From Pedobacter zeae (GTDB taxonomy: Bacteria; Bacteroidota; Bacteroidia; Sphingobacteriales; Sphingobacteriaceae), in the NCBI RefSeq assembly GCF_014196715.1, contig NZ_JACIEF010000001.1, forward strand, positions 664,872 to 728,871: DNA of 64,000 bases. The letters are read 5' to 3'. Shown one piece after another: positions 1 to 9,717 of the stretch. The notes under the pieces are model-generated. The model did not search any database. It was not told where the DNA came from and worked only from the letters and a program-made list of their open reading frames with translations. The stretch's first letter is position 1; each line of letters starts with the position of its first letter. Both the position numbers and the translations under genes were made by a program.

Positions 1-1377
1 ATGTATACCGGCATCCGTAAAACCAATATGTTTTTGGTTAATGCGCCAAAAAGTGCCATTATCCCCTCTGATGGTTTAACCTTTGCCCAGGATATTGCGC
101 GATTGCGTGGCGAAGCGTTCTTTCTAAGGGCATTCTTTCATTTCGAACTGGTAAAACGCTATGGCAGTGCCGTATTGGTTACCAGGGTTTTAAATGCCGA
201 TGAGAATTTAGATTTACCACGAAACACTTTTGATGAATGTGTGGCGCAGATTTCTTCAGATTGCGATTCGGCAATTGCCCGGCTACCATTGGGCCCAACT
301 GATTGGGCGGTGGCCAGCAGGGGCAGGGCAACTCAAACGGCTGCAATGGCATTAAAAGCAAGGTTATTATTGTATGCGGCAAGCCCTCAATACAACCCCA
401 GTGGCGATGCAGCGAAATGGCAGGCTGCCGCCGATGCCGCCAAGCGGGTAATGGATACGGGCAAACATGCCATTTACTCTTCCTACCCAAATATCTGGTT
501 GTGGAACGTATCAGGGGCGGCCTATAATACCGAAGTTATTTTTGCTACGCAAACCCTTAATACCAATAGCATCGAAACCAATAATGCACCCATCAGTTAT
601 GACGGGGCAAACGGCCGCACCAACCCTACACAGGAACTGGTTGATGCCTTTGAGATGAAAACAACCGGGCGCCCGATTAGCGATGTTGCTTCGGGTTATA
701 ACGCATCAAATCCGTATGCAAACAGAGACCCGCGGTTGAATTTTGCTATTATGTATAATGGCTCTACTTTTAAAAGTAAACCTGTTGAAACATTTGTTGG
801 CGGTAAAGATGGTTTGGGTTTAAATGTGAACGCCACAAAAACCGGATATTATTTACGTAAGTTTTTAAGTGAAAGCGCGGTATGGAATAACTCTTCCAAT
901 ACCAATGTGCGCAGGCCGTGGATCTTCTTCCGCTATGCCGAAGTATTGTTAAACTATGCCGAAGCATTAAACGAAGCGCAGGGCACAGCAGCTTTACCAC
1001 AGATTTTATCCAGTTTAAATGCACTCCGTAACCGCTCAGGGGTAGCCATGCCAGCTTTACAAACGACCAATCCGGCCGGAAACGGTTATGTGGCGCCAAC
1101 CAAAGAAGAACTGCGTAAACGGATCCGTAACGAACGCAGGGTAGAGTTATGTTTCGAAGAACACCGTTTTTACGATGTGAGAAGATGGAAAGAAGGCGAA
1201 ACAAGTTTCAACAAAAATGTAACCGGTATGCGGATCAGCCTGGTTTCGCCAGGGGTTTATAGCTACCAGCCTTTCGTGGTCGAAAACAGGGTTTTCACCG
1301 CAAAAAATTATCTGTATCCAATTTCGCAAAACGAATTAAACAGGGCGCCATCACTTAAACAAAATGCAGGATATTAA
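1..1377 (+). CDS. SusD/RagB-family outer-membrane glycan-binding lipoprotein, C-terminal part
   Basis: This is the C-terminal 458 residues of a SusD-like protein, which works with a SusC TonB-dependent porin to capture oligosaccharides at the cell surface. The reading frame is open from the first base and no signal peptide or lipobox is present, so the true start lies upstream of the window and the first ATG is probably internal. Family features are the helical N-terminal segment with RGEAFFLRAFFHFELVKRYG (about residues 36-55) and the SusD C-terminal region with RKRIRNERRVELCFEEHRFYDVRRWK (the first part near residues 370-385) and a terminal YLYPISQNELNRAP segment. The partner SusC gene should lie just upstream. 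It heads a run of carbohydrate-active enzyme genes on the same strand, which identifies the locus as a PUL. The ligand cannot be read from the sequence. Confidence 0.92.
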   Translation: MYTGIRKTNMFLVNAPKSAIIPSDGLTFAQDIARLRGEAFFLRAFFHFELVKRYGSAVLVTRVLNADENLDLPRNTFDECVAQISSDCDSAIARLPLGPTDWAVASRGRATQTAAMALKARLLLYAASPQYNPSGDAAKWQAAADAAKRVMDTGKHAIYSSYPNIWLWNVSGAAYNTEVIFATQTLNTNSIETNNAPISYDGANGRTNPTQELVDAFEMKTTGRPISDVASGYNASNPYANRDPRLNFAIMYNGSTFKSKPVETFVGGKDGLGLNVNATKTGYYLRKFLSESAVWNNSSNTNVRRPWIFFRYAEVLLNYAEALNEAQGTAALPQILSSLNALRNRSGVAMPALQTTNPAGNGYVAPTKEELRKRIRNERRVELCFEEHRFYDVRRWKEGETSFNKNVTGMRISLVSPGVYSYQPFVVENRVFTAKNYLYPISQNELNRAPSLKQNAGY

Positions 1378-1482
1378 TCAAAAAATTAAATTGCTCAAAT
1401 TTAGGCCGGTCGTGGGAACATCGTCCGTTAATTAATTGTTAGTTTTGGAAACGATCAATTAATTTATAATAAAACTTAAGTT

Positions 1483-3312
1483 ATGCTGAAAACAACCTAT
1501 AGCGCATTTTTAATCTGCTTTTCGCTCCTTTCATCAATCAGTTACGGTCAGGTTACCGCTATACAAAACATTCAGGGCCGGAAAATCCAGAGCCTTAATG
1601 GTAAATGGAATTATATTATAGATCCTTACGAAAACGGGTATTACGATTACCGTCATGATCCGTTCGATCAATCGAAAACCGGAACCGGGGGGTATTATGA
1701 CGATAGGGTTCAGAAAGATAAATCGGAGCTGATCGAATACGATTTTGACCATTCGCCCCAAATGAATGTTCCCGGAGATTGGAATTCGCAGTCCGAAAAA
1801 TTAGAACTTTACGAAGGCAATGTCTGGCTCCGCAAAAAGTTCGATGCCAAACCCGAAAAGGGGAAAAGGTATTTCGTATACTTCGGTGCGGTAAATTACG
1901 AAGCCCATGTTTACCTGAACGGTAAAAAATTAGGGGTGCATAAAGGCGGGTTTACCCCCTTCCAGTTCGAGGTAACCAATAACTTAAAAGCTGGCGAAAA
2001 CTCCATTGTACTTAAAGTAGATAATATTCGCAAACAGGATGAAATTCCAACGGTAAACACCGATTGGTGGAATTACGGGGGCATTACACGCGATGTTTTT
2101 TTAGCCGAATTTCCTGAGCATTTTATCAGCGATTATAAACTTCAATTGGTTAAAGGCAATAATAACCTGTTAAATTTTTCGGTAAAACTTGCCGATGCCA
2201 CTGCCGGACAGGAAATAACGCTTTCTGTTCCTGAGCTGAAGCTGGAGAAGAAATACAAAACAGATGGCGAGGGCAAAGTTACAGATGAGTTTACCTGGAA
2301 CAATTTAAGCTTGTGGTCGCCGGAAACACCAAAATTATATGCCGTAAATATTAAAACCGATAAGGAAAATATTAACGATAAAATTGGTTTCAGAACCATC
2401 CGTGTTGATGGTGACAGCCTCCTGTTAAATGGTAAATCTGTTTTTTTAAGGGGAATATCGCTACATGATGAGAACCCGCTTTTAGCCGGCCGTTTACGTG
2501 GCGAGGGCGATATGCGCATGATGTTGCAATGGGCAAAAGACATGAACTGCAACTACGTTCGCCTGGCGCATTACCCGCACAACGAAGAAATGATTCGCCT
2601 TGCTGATGAAATGGGATTATTGGTTTGGGCCGAAGTACCGGTTTACTGGACCATCAGCTGGACCAACCCGGCAACCTATGCCAATGCAAAACAGCAATTA
2701 ACTGATTTAATTGTACGCGATAAAAACCGGGCAAGTGTAATAGTTTGGTCGATCGGGAATGAAACCCCACTTAGCGATGCCCGTTTAAGTTTCATGAGCA
2801 ACCTGGCTGAAACCGCCCGCTCACTGGACGATACCCGTTTGGTAGCCGCCGCTTTAGAGGTGCACCGCGAAGGAAACAACATCATTTTAAACGATCCTCT
2901 GGGCGAAAAAATTGATTTGGTTAGTTTTAACGAATATGCCGGCTGGTACTGGGGGGGTAATCCTTCCGAAATTACCAAGTACAATTTCGACATCAAATAT
3001 AAAAAACCAGTGGTGATTACCGAGTTTGGCGGCGATGCACTGGGTGGTTTCCATGCTGATGAAAACACCCGCTGGAGTGAAGAGTACCAGGAAGCATTGT
3101 ATAAAAACCAGATTACCATGCTCACCAAAATCGGCGCTTTGCGCGGCATGACGCCATGGATTTTAACCGATTTCAGGTCGCCGAGAAGACAACATCCCAT
3201 TTACCAGAATTTCTGGAACCGTAAAGGCCTGATCAGCGAAACAGGCAAGAAAAAGAAGGCTTATTATGTGCTGAAAGACTTTTACGACCAAATACAGCTT
3301 AAATACAAATAA
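1483..3312 (+). CDS. GH2 family glycosidase, beta-glucuronidase-like
   Basis: A secreted GH2 exo-glycosidase of 609 aa, the short form typical of beta-glucuronidases. An N-terminal signal peptide ends near SYGQ (residue 22). A jelly-roll sugar-binding domain (about 60-220) precedes an Ig-like domain (about 220-310) and a TIM barrel (about 310-600). The likely acid/base is Glu427 in SIGNETP and the nucleophile Glu514 in ITEFGGD. Near the C-terminus NRKGLISE carries an N-x-K pattern, which in characterised beta-glucuronidases contacts the substrate carboxylate. That supports glucuronidase activity, but similar NxKGL strings occur in GH2 beta-galactosidases, so specificity is inferred. The stop codon overlaps the start of the following xylanase gene, so the two are translationally linked. 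The neighbouring glucuronate pathway genes fit release of glucuronic acid. Confidence 0.85.
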   Translation: MLKTTYSAFLICFSLLSSISYGQVTAIQNIQGRKIQSLNGKWNYIIDPYENGYYDYRHDPFDQSKTGTGGYYDDRVQKDKSELIEYDFDHSPQMNVPGDWNSQSEKLELYEGNVWLRKKFDAKPEKGKRYFVYFGAVNYEAHVYLNGKKLGVHKGGFTPFQFEVTNNLKAGENSIVLKVDNIRKQDEIPTVNTDWWNYGGITRDVFLAEFPEHFISDYKLQLVKGNNNLLNFSVKLADATAGQEITLSVPELKLEKKYKTDGEGKVTDEFTWNNLSLWSPETPKLYAVNIKTDKENINDKIGFRTIRVDGDSLLLNGKSVFLRGISLHDENPLLAGRLRGEGDMRMMLQWAKDMNCNYVRLAHYPHNEEMIRLADEMGLLVWAEVPVYWTISWTNPATYANAKQQLTDLIVRDKNRASVIVWSIGNETPLSDARLSFMSNLAETARSLDDTRLVAAALEVHREGNNIILNDPLGEKIDLVSFNEYAGWYWGGNPSEITKYNFDIKYKKPVVITEFGGDALGGFHADENTRWSEEYQEALYKNQITMLTKIGALRGMTPWILTDFRSPRRQHPIYQNFWNRKGLISETGKKKKAYYVLKDFYDQIQLKYK

Positions 3313-4406
3313 TGATGAACAGATTAACGAAAATTAGTTTCGCTTCGAAAGTCGTGATTCCGGTGGCGCTGTTAGCCATTTCCTGTGCCAAATACAAAAG
3401 CACCAGTATCGATCCCGGAACGGTAACACCAACGCAATCAACGGCAGAAATTACGTTAAAAAGTATGCCTTTCCCCATGGGCGCTGCTGTTAATGTAAGC
3501 CTGTTAAAAAGCAATACTAATTACCGCAATCTGGTTATTAAAGAATTTAATAGTGTTACGGCAGAAAATGCCATGAAATTTGCATCCGTGCATCCGTCAA
3601 AAGATACCTATACCTGGAGCGATGCCGATTACCTGGTTGATTTTGCCGTAGCCAATGGAAAAAGAGTACACGGCCACACGTTGAATTGGTATAAATCATT
3701 ACCAGATTGGGTAAATAATTTCCAGGGTACCACGGCCGAATGGGAAAATCTCTTAAAAACCCACATCCAAACCGTTGTAGGGCATTTTAAAGGTAAAGTA
3801 GCCTCTTGGGACGTGGTAAACGAAGCCGTTAACGAAGATGGCACCATGCGGCCAAGCATCTGGTTACAAAAATTGGGTGTCGATTATATCGGCAGGGCAT
3901 TTCAGTACGCGCATGAAGCCGATCCAAATGCACTACTGTTTTACAACGATTATGGTCACGAATTTGGCCCCACCAAACGTACCGCAATCCTGAACCTGGT
4001 TACAGATTTGAAAAATAAAGGCATTCCCATTGATGGGATCGGCCTCCAGATGCATACCCGCGTTACGCAGAGCGATGCCAATCTAAGTGCCGCTATCACT
4101 ACAGCAGCGGCAACAGGTTTAAAAATCCACATTTCAGAGATCGATATTTCTTTAAATCCTGATAACCTGCAAACCATGACCTACACCACTGCCTTGGGCG
4201 AGCAACAGGCCGCAAAATACAAAGCCATTGTTAAAGCGTATAATGCCATCCCTAAAAGTCAGCAATATGGCATTACGCAATGGAATGTTACCGATGCTGA
4301 TAGCTGGATCCCATCAAATTACAACCGTCCGGATTGGCCATTGCCTTTTGATGCACAATACCAGCGAAAGGCAGCTTATCAGGGAATTTTAGATGGCGTT
4401 AAATAA
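3312..4406 (+). CDS. GH10 endo-1,4-beta-xylanase, lipoprotein
   Basis: A 364-aa GH10 endo-xylanase that cleaves internal beta-1,4-xylosidic bonds. The N-terminus has a type II signal peptide with Cys near residue 25 (LLAISC), so the enzyme is probably lipid-anchored, perhaps on the cell surface. A short linker leads into a TIM barrel. The acid/base is Glu171 in WDVVNEAV and the nucleophile Glu276 in ISEIDIS; HGHTLNWYKSLPDW is the usual GH10 substrate-site block. Length is normal for a single-domain GH10 plus leader. The start ATG overlaps the stop of the upstream GH2 gene, and a second ATG follows at once, so the exact initiator is ambiguous by one codon. It is the only clear backbone endo-glycanase in this part of the PUL and points to xylan or a xylose-containing uronic glycan as substrate. 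Confidence 0.94.
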   Translation: MMNRLTKISFASKVVIPVALLAISCAKYKSTSIDPGTVTPTQSTAEITLKSMPFPMGAAVNVSLLKSNTNYRNLVIKEFNSVTAENAMKFASVHPSKDTYTWSDADYLVDFAVANGKRVHGHTLNWYKSLPDWVNNFQGTTAEWENLLKTHIQTVVGHFKGKVASWDVVNEAVNEDGTMRPSIWLQKLGVDYIGRAFQYAHEADPNALLFYNDYGHEFGPTKRTAILNLVTDLKNKGIPIDGIGLQMHTRVTQSDANLSAAITTAAATGLKIHISEIDISLNPDNLQTMTYTTALGEQQAAKYKAIVKAYNAIPKSQQYGITQWNVTDADSWIPSNYNRPDWPLPFDAQYQRKAAYQGILDGVK

Positions 4407-4422
4407 GGTGAACAGGAAAATT

Positions 4423-4493
4423 CTCCGTGCCTCCGTGGAAAAAAGGGTTTAGCCAGGGAGAAATAAATCACAACAACCTGCGCCTTTGTGGTC
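4423..4493. repeat. Degenerate intergenic repeat pair between xylanase and GH2 genes
   Basis: The 140-bp gap between the GH10 and second GH2 genes contains CTCCGTGCCTCCGTGG (4423-4438 or so) and, about 50 bp later, CCTGCGCCTTTGTGGTC (4477-4493). Each is followed by a purine or A run. These are degenerate variants of one another and resemble a family of short repeats scattered between genes in Bacteroidota. No promoter was recognised here. Attribution to a genome-wide repeat family is from general knowledge and cannot be tested with this window alone. Confidence 0.35.
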
Positions 4494-4546
4494 AAAAAAA
4501 AACATAGCAACACAAGCCCAATAAAGCGAATTGAAAAACTAAACGA

Positions 4547-7186
4547 ATGTTAAAAGCGAAATCACTTTTTTTACTACTTATTGCAGCAACTACAGGCTTA
4601 ACGGGTTTTGCCCAGGATGGCGGACGGAAAATCATCAGTTTAAACGATCAATGGGAGTTTAACAAAGAGAACGGGCCGGTAGAGCGGGTAGATCTTCCAC
4701 ATACCTGGAATGATAAAGATGTATTAGATGATGCGCCTGGTTATTACCGTGGCTTGGGCATTTATAAACGCAAACTAAAGCTCGATGAAAGCGTAAAAGG
4801 CAAAGCTGTATTTTTGGTTTTTAACGGCGTGGCGCAGGAAGCAGAAGTTTTGGTAAATGGCCGTTCTGCAGCCAAACATATCGGCAGTTACACCCGTTTT
4901 ATCGTACCCATTTCTGCCTATCTCAATTATAAGGATGATGTAATCGAAGTTAGGGCCAATAACCGTTTCAACGAAGACATTCCCCCTTTAACGGCCGATT
5001 TCACTTTTTTTGGTGGTTTATACCGTAACGTAAGCTTATTAATTGCCAACCCGGTTCATTTTTCACAGAAAGACCATGGAAGCAGTGGTGTTTTTATCAC
5101 TACGCCACAGGTTTCGGCTTTAGCTGCAAGTGTACAGGTTAAAAGCACTATCGATAACACTTTGGCTGCACAAAAAGTGCAGGTGATCACCACTATTTTT
5201 GATGCAAAAGGCAGTGTAGTTAACAAGCAAACCAGTGCGGTAACGATCCATAAAAACGAAAATAAAACGATCATTCAGGACATTAAATCGGTTCAAAAGC
5301 CCGAGTTATGGTCGCCGGAAAACCCTTACTTATACCGCGTGGTTACCCAAATTGTCGATGTTAAAACCAACGCTGTAATCGATCAGGTAGCTAATCCACT
5401 CGGTTTCCGCTGGTTTAGATTTGATGCCGCGAAAGGATTTTTCTTGAATGATAAACCCCTGAAAATCATTGGTGCAAGCCGTCATCAGGATTACGAAAAC
5501 AGGGGTAATGCCACACCCGATGCGCTGCAGATCAGGGATATTGAGCTGCTTAAGGCCATGGGCGGGAATTTTTTAAGGGTAGCGCATTATCCGCAGGATC
5601 CGCAGATTTTAGAGGCCTGCGATCGCCTGGGCATTCTGGCCTCTGTAGAAATTCCGGTGGTAAACACCATTACCGAAACAGAAGCTTTTACAAGCAACTG
5701 TTTAAATATGCAAACGGAAATGATCAGGCAGCATTTCAACCACCCCAGTGTGATCATCTGGGCATACATGAACGAGATTTTGCTTCGCTTAAAGTTTTCG
5801 AATGATAAAGCCCGTCAGCAGGTTTATTTTACACATGTACGCGAGCTTGCACAAAAACTCGACAGTTTAACCCGTAAGCTGGATCCATCACGTTACACCC
5901 TTTTGGTTAACCACGGCGCCTGGGATATTTATAACAAAGTAGGTTTAACTAAAATCCCAATGATTGTGGGCTGGAACCTGTATTCTGGCTGGTATTCGGG
6001 CGTTCCGGAAGATTTCGGCAAATTTTTAGACCGCCACCATAAAGAGTTGCCCAATACCCCATTCATGGTAACCGAATACGGGGCAGATGCCGATCCGAGG
6101 ATCCGGTCTTTTTCGCCCATCCGTTTCGATAAAAGTGTAGAGTATGGCCTCAAATTTAACCAGGTATATTTAAATGCCATGTTGAGCCGGCCTTTTGTAG
6201 CAGGCGGAATAGCCTGGAACCTGGCCGACTTTAACTCCGAAACACGCGAAGAAACGATGCCACACATCAACAATAAAGGTTTGTTAACGATTGGGCGGCA
6301 GCCAAAAGATACGTATTTTCTATACCAGGCTTATTTATTGGGCCAGCCTTACCTTAAAATCACCTCCGCGGCATGGCAAGACCGCACAGGTATAGCCGAT
6401 TCTGCTGCTTTAACCAGCACCCAGCCCGTCCAAATCGCTACGAACTTAAAATCTGCCGAACTTTTCGTTAATGGTAAAAGTTTGGGAATAAAAGATGCTG
6501 TTGATCACCTGATCGATTGGCAGGTGCCTTTTGCCAACGGGAAAAATCAATTACGCGTGGTTTCGGGCGATCAGAACGATCAGGCAGAGATTCATTTCCA
6601 GTTGCAGCCCTTTACCTTTAACGATAACCGGGTTCCTTTTAAAAACATCAACATCCTTTTAGGAGCCAAACGCTTTTACATCGACGATCAGGAGCATCAG
6701 GTTTGGATACCCGGCCAGCCTTATAAACCGGGTGCCTGGGGTTGGATAGGGGGCGAGCCCTACAAAGGAACCAATAACCGGATTACCTATGGCAGCGACA
6801 AAAATATTTTGGGTACCGGTAACGATCCGGTTTATCAGACACAGCAGGTAAACATTAAACAGTTTAAATTCGATGTGCCTGATGGCGAGTACGACCTTGC
6901 CCTTTACTTTGCCGAATTGGTTGGTGGCGAAACCAAAGAAGCCTTGGCTTATAATTTAGATAATAACCATAAAAAAGAGGTAGAGGAGCAACGTGTGTTT
7001 GATGTTTCTATCAATGGAACGGCATTTTTGCCCAAACTCAACCTGGCCGCAGATTTTGGTTATACCACAGCGGTGAAGAAAACCACCCGCATTACCGTAC
7101 AAAACGGCAGTGGCATTTCGATTGATTTTAAACCCATAGCGGGTAAACCCTTGTTAAATGCCATTCAGCTCCGAAAAATCTATTAA
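4547..7186 (+). CDS. GH2 family glycosidase with C-terminal malectin-like domain
   Basis: A large secreted GH2 enzyme (879 aa) of the beta-galactosidase/beta-glucuronidase group. A signal peptide ends near TGFAQ (residue 23). The sugar-binding domain (about 30-180) contains LPHTWND, the Ig-like domain runs to about 290 and the TIM barrel to about 600. The acid/base is the Glu of YMNEIL and the nucleophile the Glu of MVTEYGAD. A DUF4982-like Ig domain (AELFVNGKSLG) follows. Residues about 720-879 (VYQTQQVNIKQFKFDVP, LYFAELVGG, RVFDVSINGT) look like a malectin-type carbohydrate-binding domain. It lies between the xylanase and another GH2, same strand, with a 140-bp leader. Exact specificity (galactoside versus glucuronide) cannot be decided by eye; the uronate-rich context favours a uronic-acid-decorated substrate. 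Confidence 0.87.
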   Translation: MLKAKSLFLLLIAATTGLTGFAQDGGRKIISLNDQWEFNKENGPVERVDLPHTWNDKDVLDDAPGYYRGLGIYKRKLKLDESVKGKAVFLVFNGVAQEAEVLVNGRSAAKHIGSYTRFIVPISAYLNYKDDVIEVRANNRFNEDIPPLTADFTFFGGLYRNVSLLIANPVHFSQKDHGSSGVFITTPQVSALAASVQVKSTIDNTLAAQKVQVITTIFDAKGSVVNKQTSAVTIHKNENKTIIQDIKSVQKPELWSPENPYLYRVVTQIVDVKTNAVIDQVANPLGFRWFRFDAAKGFFLNDKPLKIIGASRHQDYENRGNATPDALQIRDIELLKAMGGNFLRVAHYPQDPQILEACDRLGILASVEIPVVNTITETEAFTSNCLNMQTEMIRQHFNHPSVIIWAYMNEILLRLKFSNDKARQQVYFTHVRELAQKLDSLTRKLDPSRYTLLVNHGAWDIYNKVGLTKIPMIVGWNLYSGWYSGVPEDFGKFLDRHHKELPNTPFMVTEYGADADPRIRSFSPIRFDKSVEYGLKFNQVYLNAMLSRPFVAGGIAWNLADFNSETREETMPHINNKGLLTIGRQPKDTYFLYQAYLLGQPYLKITSAAWQDRTGIADSAALTSTQPVQIATNLKSAELFVNGKSLGIKDAVDHLIDWQVPFANGKNQLRVVSGDQNDQAEIHFQLQPFTFNDNRVPFKNINILLGAKRFYIDDQEHQVWIPGQPYKPGAWGWIGGEPYKGTNNRITYGSDKNILGTGNDPVYQTQQVNIKQFKFDVPDGEYDLALYFAELVGGETKEALAYNLDNNHKKEVEEQRVFDVSINGTAFLPKLNLAADFGYTTAVKKTTRITVQNGSGISIDFKPIAGKPLLNAIQLRKIY

Positions 7187-7247
7187 TCCATAAAATAATG
7201 AACCCTTTTTTATCGATCGACGTTTAAAAATTTAATATCCATCCCAC

Positions 7248-9707
7248 ATGTTAAAGCAAATTGCCCGTATATCTTTATTCATTATGCTCTTCACCAGCCA
7301 GTTGTTGTTTGCGCAGCAATCAGTTCGTTTAAATAACAATTGGGAGTTTTTAAAGCAGGATTTGGGCGGGATCTGGGAAGCCGTTCGGCCTGTTGGTATG
7401 GGCAATCCGGAGGCGGTACCCCTTTGGCAGAAAGTAAGTTTGCCGCATTGTGTAAATGCAGAAGATGCGGTCGATCCTGATGTAAACTATTACCAGGGGC
7501 CGGCCTGGTACCGTACACAACTTAACATCTCTAACCCCTATCAAAACGGCAGAACCATCCTGCATTTTGAAGGTGCAGGGCAAAAAACAGAGGTTTACGT
7601 ATATACCACCAAAGTGGCTACGCACGTTGGAGGCTACGACGAATGGAAGGTTGATATTACCGATGCGGTAGCTGCTTTTAAAAAGACCGATGTTTATCAG
7701 AAACAGTTTAAAGGTAAGGTTCCGGTTTCGATCAGGACCGATAATTCCAGGGACCTCGAAATGATCCCTTCCAACCTGTCTGATTTTAATGTTTATGGCG
7801 GTATTTACCGCTACCTCAACCTGGTGTATGCACCAGCGCTTTCAGTAGATCAGCTATTTGCCAAAGCAGAGGTAGATGCGCAGGGCAAGTTGGGTAAGTT
7901 AAGTGTTAAGGCCAGGTTTTATGATCCCGCTCATGTTGGCGGTGCAGGCATTAAATTTAAACTGGTTGCGCCGAATGGTAAAATTGTAAGGGAAACAGAT
8001 AAAAAAATAGCGCTTTCCGATGATTTAAAGCTCTGGGAGATCGAAATTAAAAAGCCTGCTTTATGGAGTACCGGTCAACCGCTGCAGTATACCTTGCAAT
8101 ATGAAGTTACCGCCACAACAGGCAATTACAAAGGAGAAGAGAAAATTGGCTTCCGTCATATCGAATTTGTAGAGAAAGGGCCATTTAAGCTAAACGGAAA
8201 ACGTGTATTGTTGCGTGGCACACACCGCCATGAAGATCATGCAGGTGTGGCAGCAGCCATGACTGAAGGGATGATCCGCCAGGAAATGCAGATGATGAAA
8301 GATATGGGGGTTAATTTTATCCGTTTGGGCCATTACCAGCAATCGCGTATTGTATTAAACCTTTGCGATAGTTTGGGCATTGTGGTCTGGGAAGAAATCC
8401 CCTGGTGCCGTGGCGGTTTGGGTGGGAATATTTATCAGCAACAGGCCAAAAGAATGCTCACCAATATGGTAGCGCAGCACTATAACCACCCGGCCATTAT
8501 TATCTGGGGCATGGGCAACGAAAACGACTGGCCGGGCGATTTTCCTGAATTTGATAAAGAAAAAATCAGGGCTTTTATGAAAGAACTGAACGATCTTTCG
8601 CACCAGCTCGATCCATCCCGTTACACGGCCATCCGCCGCTGCGATTTTTGCAGCGATATTGTAGACGTGTATTCGCCCTCTATCTGGGCCGGCTGGTACC
8701 GCGGGGCCTATACTGATTATAAAAAAGCTTCGGAAGACGAGTTTGCCAAAGTGAAGCGTTTTTTACATGTGGAATGGGGGGGCGATAGCCATGCGCTGCG
8801 CCATTCCGAGAATCCCGATAAAGCCTTAAGTAAAATCAAGACCGGAGGCAGTGCCGATGAAAGGGCCGGCGATGCCTCGTTATACGGTGGTGCCGCCAGG
8901 ATTTCAAAAGATGGCGACTGGAGCGAATCGTACATTACCAATCTCATCGACTGGCACTTAAAAGAACAGGAAAATATGCCCTGGTTAAGTGGAACAGCCT
9001 ACTGGCCTTTTAAAGATTTTTCTACACCGGTACGTCCGGATAACCCGGTGCCCTACGTCAATCAGAAAGGGGTAGTAGAGCGCGATTTCACTAAAAAAGA
9101 AGCCTATTATGTTTTCCAGTCCTACTGGACAGAAAAACCGATGGTACACATTTACGGGCATACCTGGCCGGTACGCTGGGGCAATGAAGGCGAGCAAAAA
9201 ATGGTTAAAGTTTATTCGAACTGTAACGAGGCAGAGATCTTCTTAAATGGTAAAAGCTATGGCAGTAAAAAACGCAACAGCCAGGATTACCCTGCTGCCG
9301 GCCTGCGCTGGAACCTGCCTTTCGTAAAAGGCGAAAACACGGTTAAAGTTATCGCCAGAAAAGGTAAAGAAATGGTGACCGATGAAATTAATTTTACTTA
9401 TCAAACCGAAAAATGGACCAAACCAGCTACATTGGTATTGAAGAAAATCGACCAGCAGGATGATGTGGCCACTGTTGAAGTGAAGCTTTTGGATGAGCAA
9501 GGGCTGTTGTGTTTAGATGCCATCAACTGGATAAGATTTGGTTTAACTGGCGATGGTAAATTAATTGATAATCAGGGAACTTCTTCAGGATCCCGGAAAG
9601 TGCAGGCTTATAATGGCAGGGCGGTTATCAGGGTAAAATTAAACCAGGGGCAGAGTGTGGTAGCTGTACATGCCGAAGGATTGAAAACTGTTTTTACAAC
9701 ATTATAA
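7248..9707 (+). CDS. GH2 family glycosidase (third GH2 of the locus)
   Basis: A secreted 819-aa GH2 glycosidase with a signal peptide ending near LLFAQ. Domain order is a sugar-binding domain (about 25-215, with SLPHCVNAEDAV), an Ig-like domain (about 215-310), a TIM barrel (about 310-660), then Ig-like C-terminal domains with AEIFLNGKSYGSKKR and an all-beta tail. The likely acid/base is the Glu in IIIWGMGNEND and the nucleophile the Glu in FLHVEWGGDS. An NQKGVVERD segment near the end of the barrel gives another N-x-K pattern. Only 10 bp separate it from the lyase gene, so they are in one transcript. Three non-identical GH2 enzymes in one locus suggest several different terminal sugars or linkages. 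The precise substrate is not determinable here. Confidence 0.86.
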   Translation: MLKQIARISLFIMLFTSQLLFAQQSVRLNNNWEFLKQDLGGIWEAVRPVGMGNPEAVPLWQKVSLPHCVNAEDAVDPDVNYYQGPAWYRTQLNISNPYQNGRTILHFEGAGQKTEVYVYTTKVATHVGGYDEWKVDITDAVAAFKKTDVYQKQFKGKVPVSIRTDNSRDLEMIPSNLSDFNVYGGIYRYLNLVYAPALSVDQLFAKAEVDAQGKLGKLSVKARFYDPAHVGGAGIKFKLVAPNGKIVRETDKKIALSDDLKLWEIEIKKPALWSTGQPLQYTLQYEVTATTGNYKGEEKIGFRHIEFVEKGPFKLNGKRVLLRGTHRHEDHAGVAAAMTEGMIRQEMQMMKDMGVNFIRLGHYQQSRIVLNLCDSLGIVVWEEIPWCRGGLGGNIYQQQAKRMLTNMVAQHYNHPAIIIWGMGNENDWPGDFPEFDKEKIRAFMKELNDLSHQLDPSRYTAIRRCDFCSDIVDVYSPSIWAGWYRGAYTDYKKASEDEFAKVKRFLHVEWGGDSHALRHSENPDKALSKIKTGGSADERAGDASLYGGAARISKDGDWSESYITNLIDWHLKEQENMPWLSGTAYWPFKDFSTPVRPDNPVPYVNQKGVVERDFTKKEAYYVFQSYWTEKPMVHIYGHTWPVRWGNEGEQKMVKVYSNCNEAEIFLNGKSYGSKKRNSQDYPAAGLRWNLPFVKGENTVKVIARKGKEMVTDEINFTYQTEKWTKPATLVLKKIDQQDDVATVEVKLLDEQGLLCLDAINWIRFGLTGDGKLIDNQGTSSGSRKVQAYNGRAVIRVKLNQGQSVVAVHAEGLKTVFTTL

Positions 9708-9717
9708 TCGTTAAACC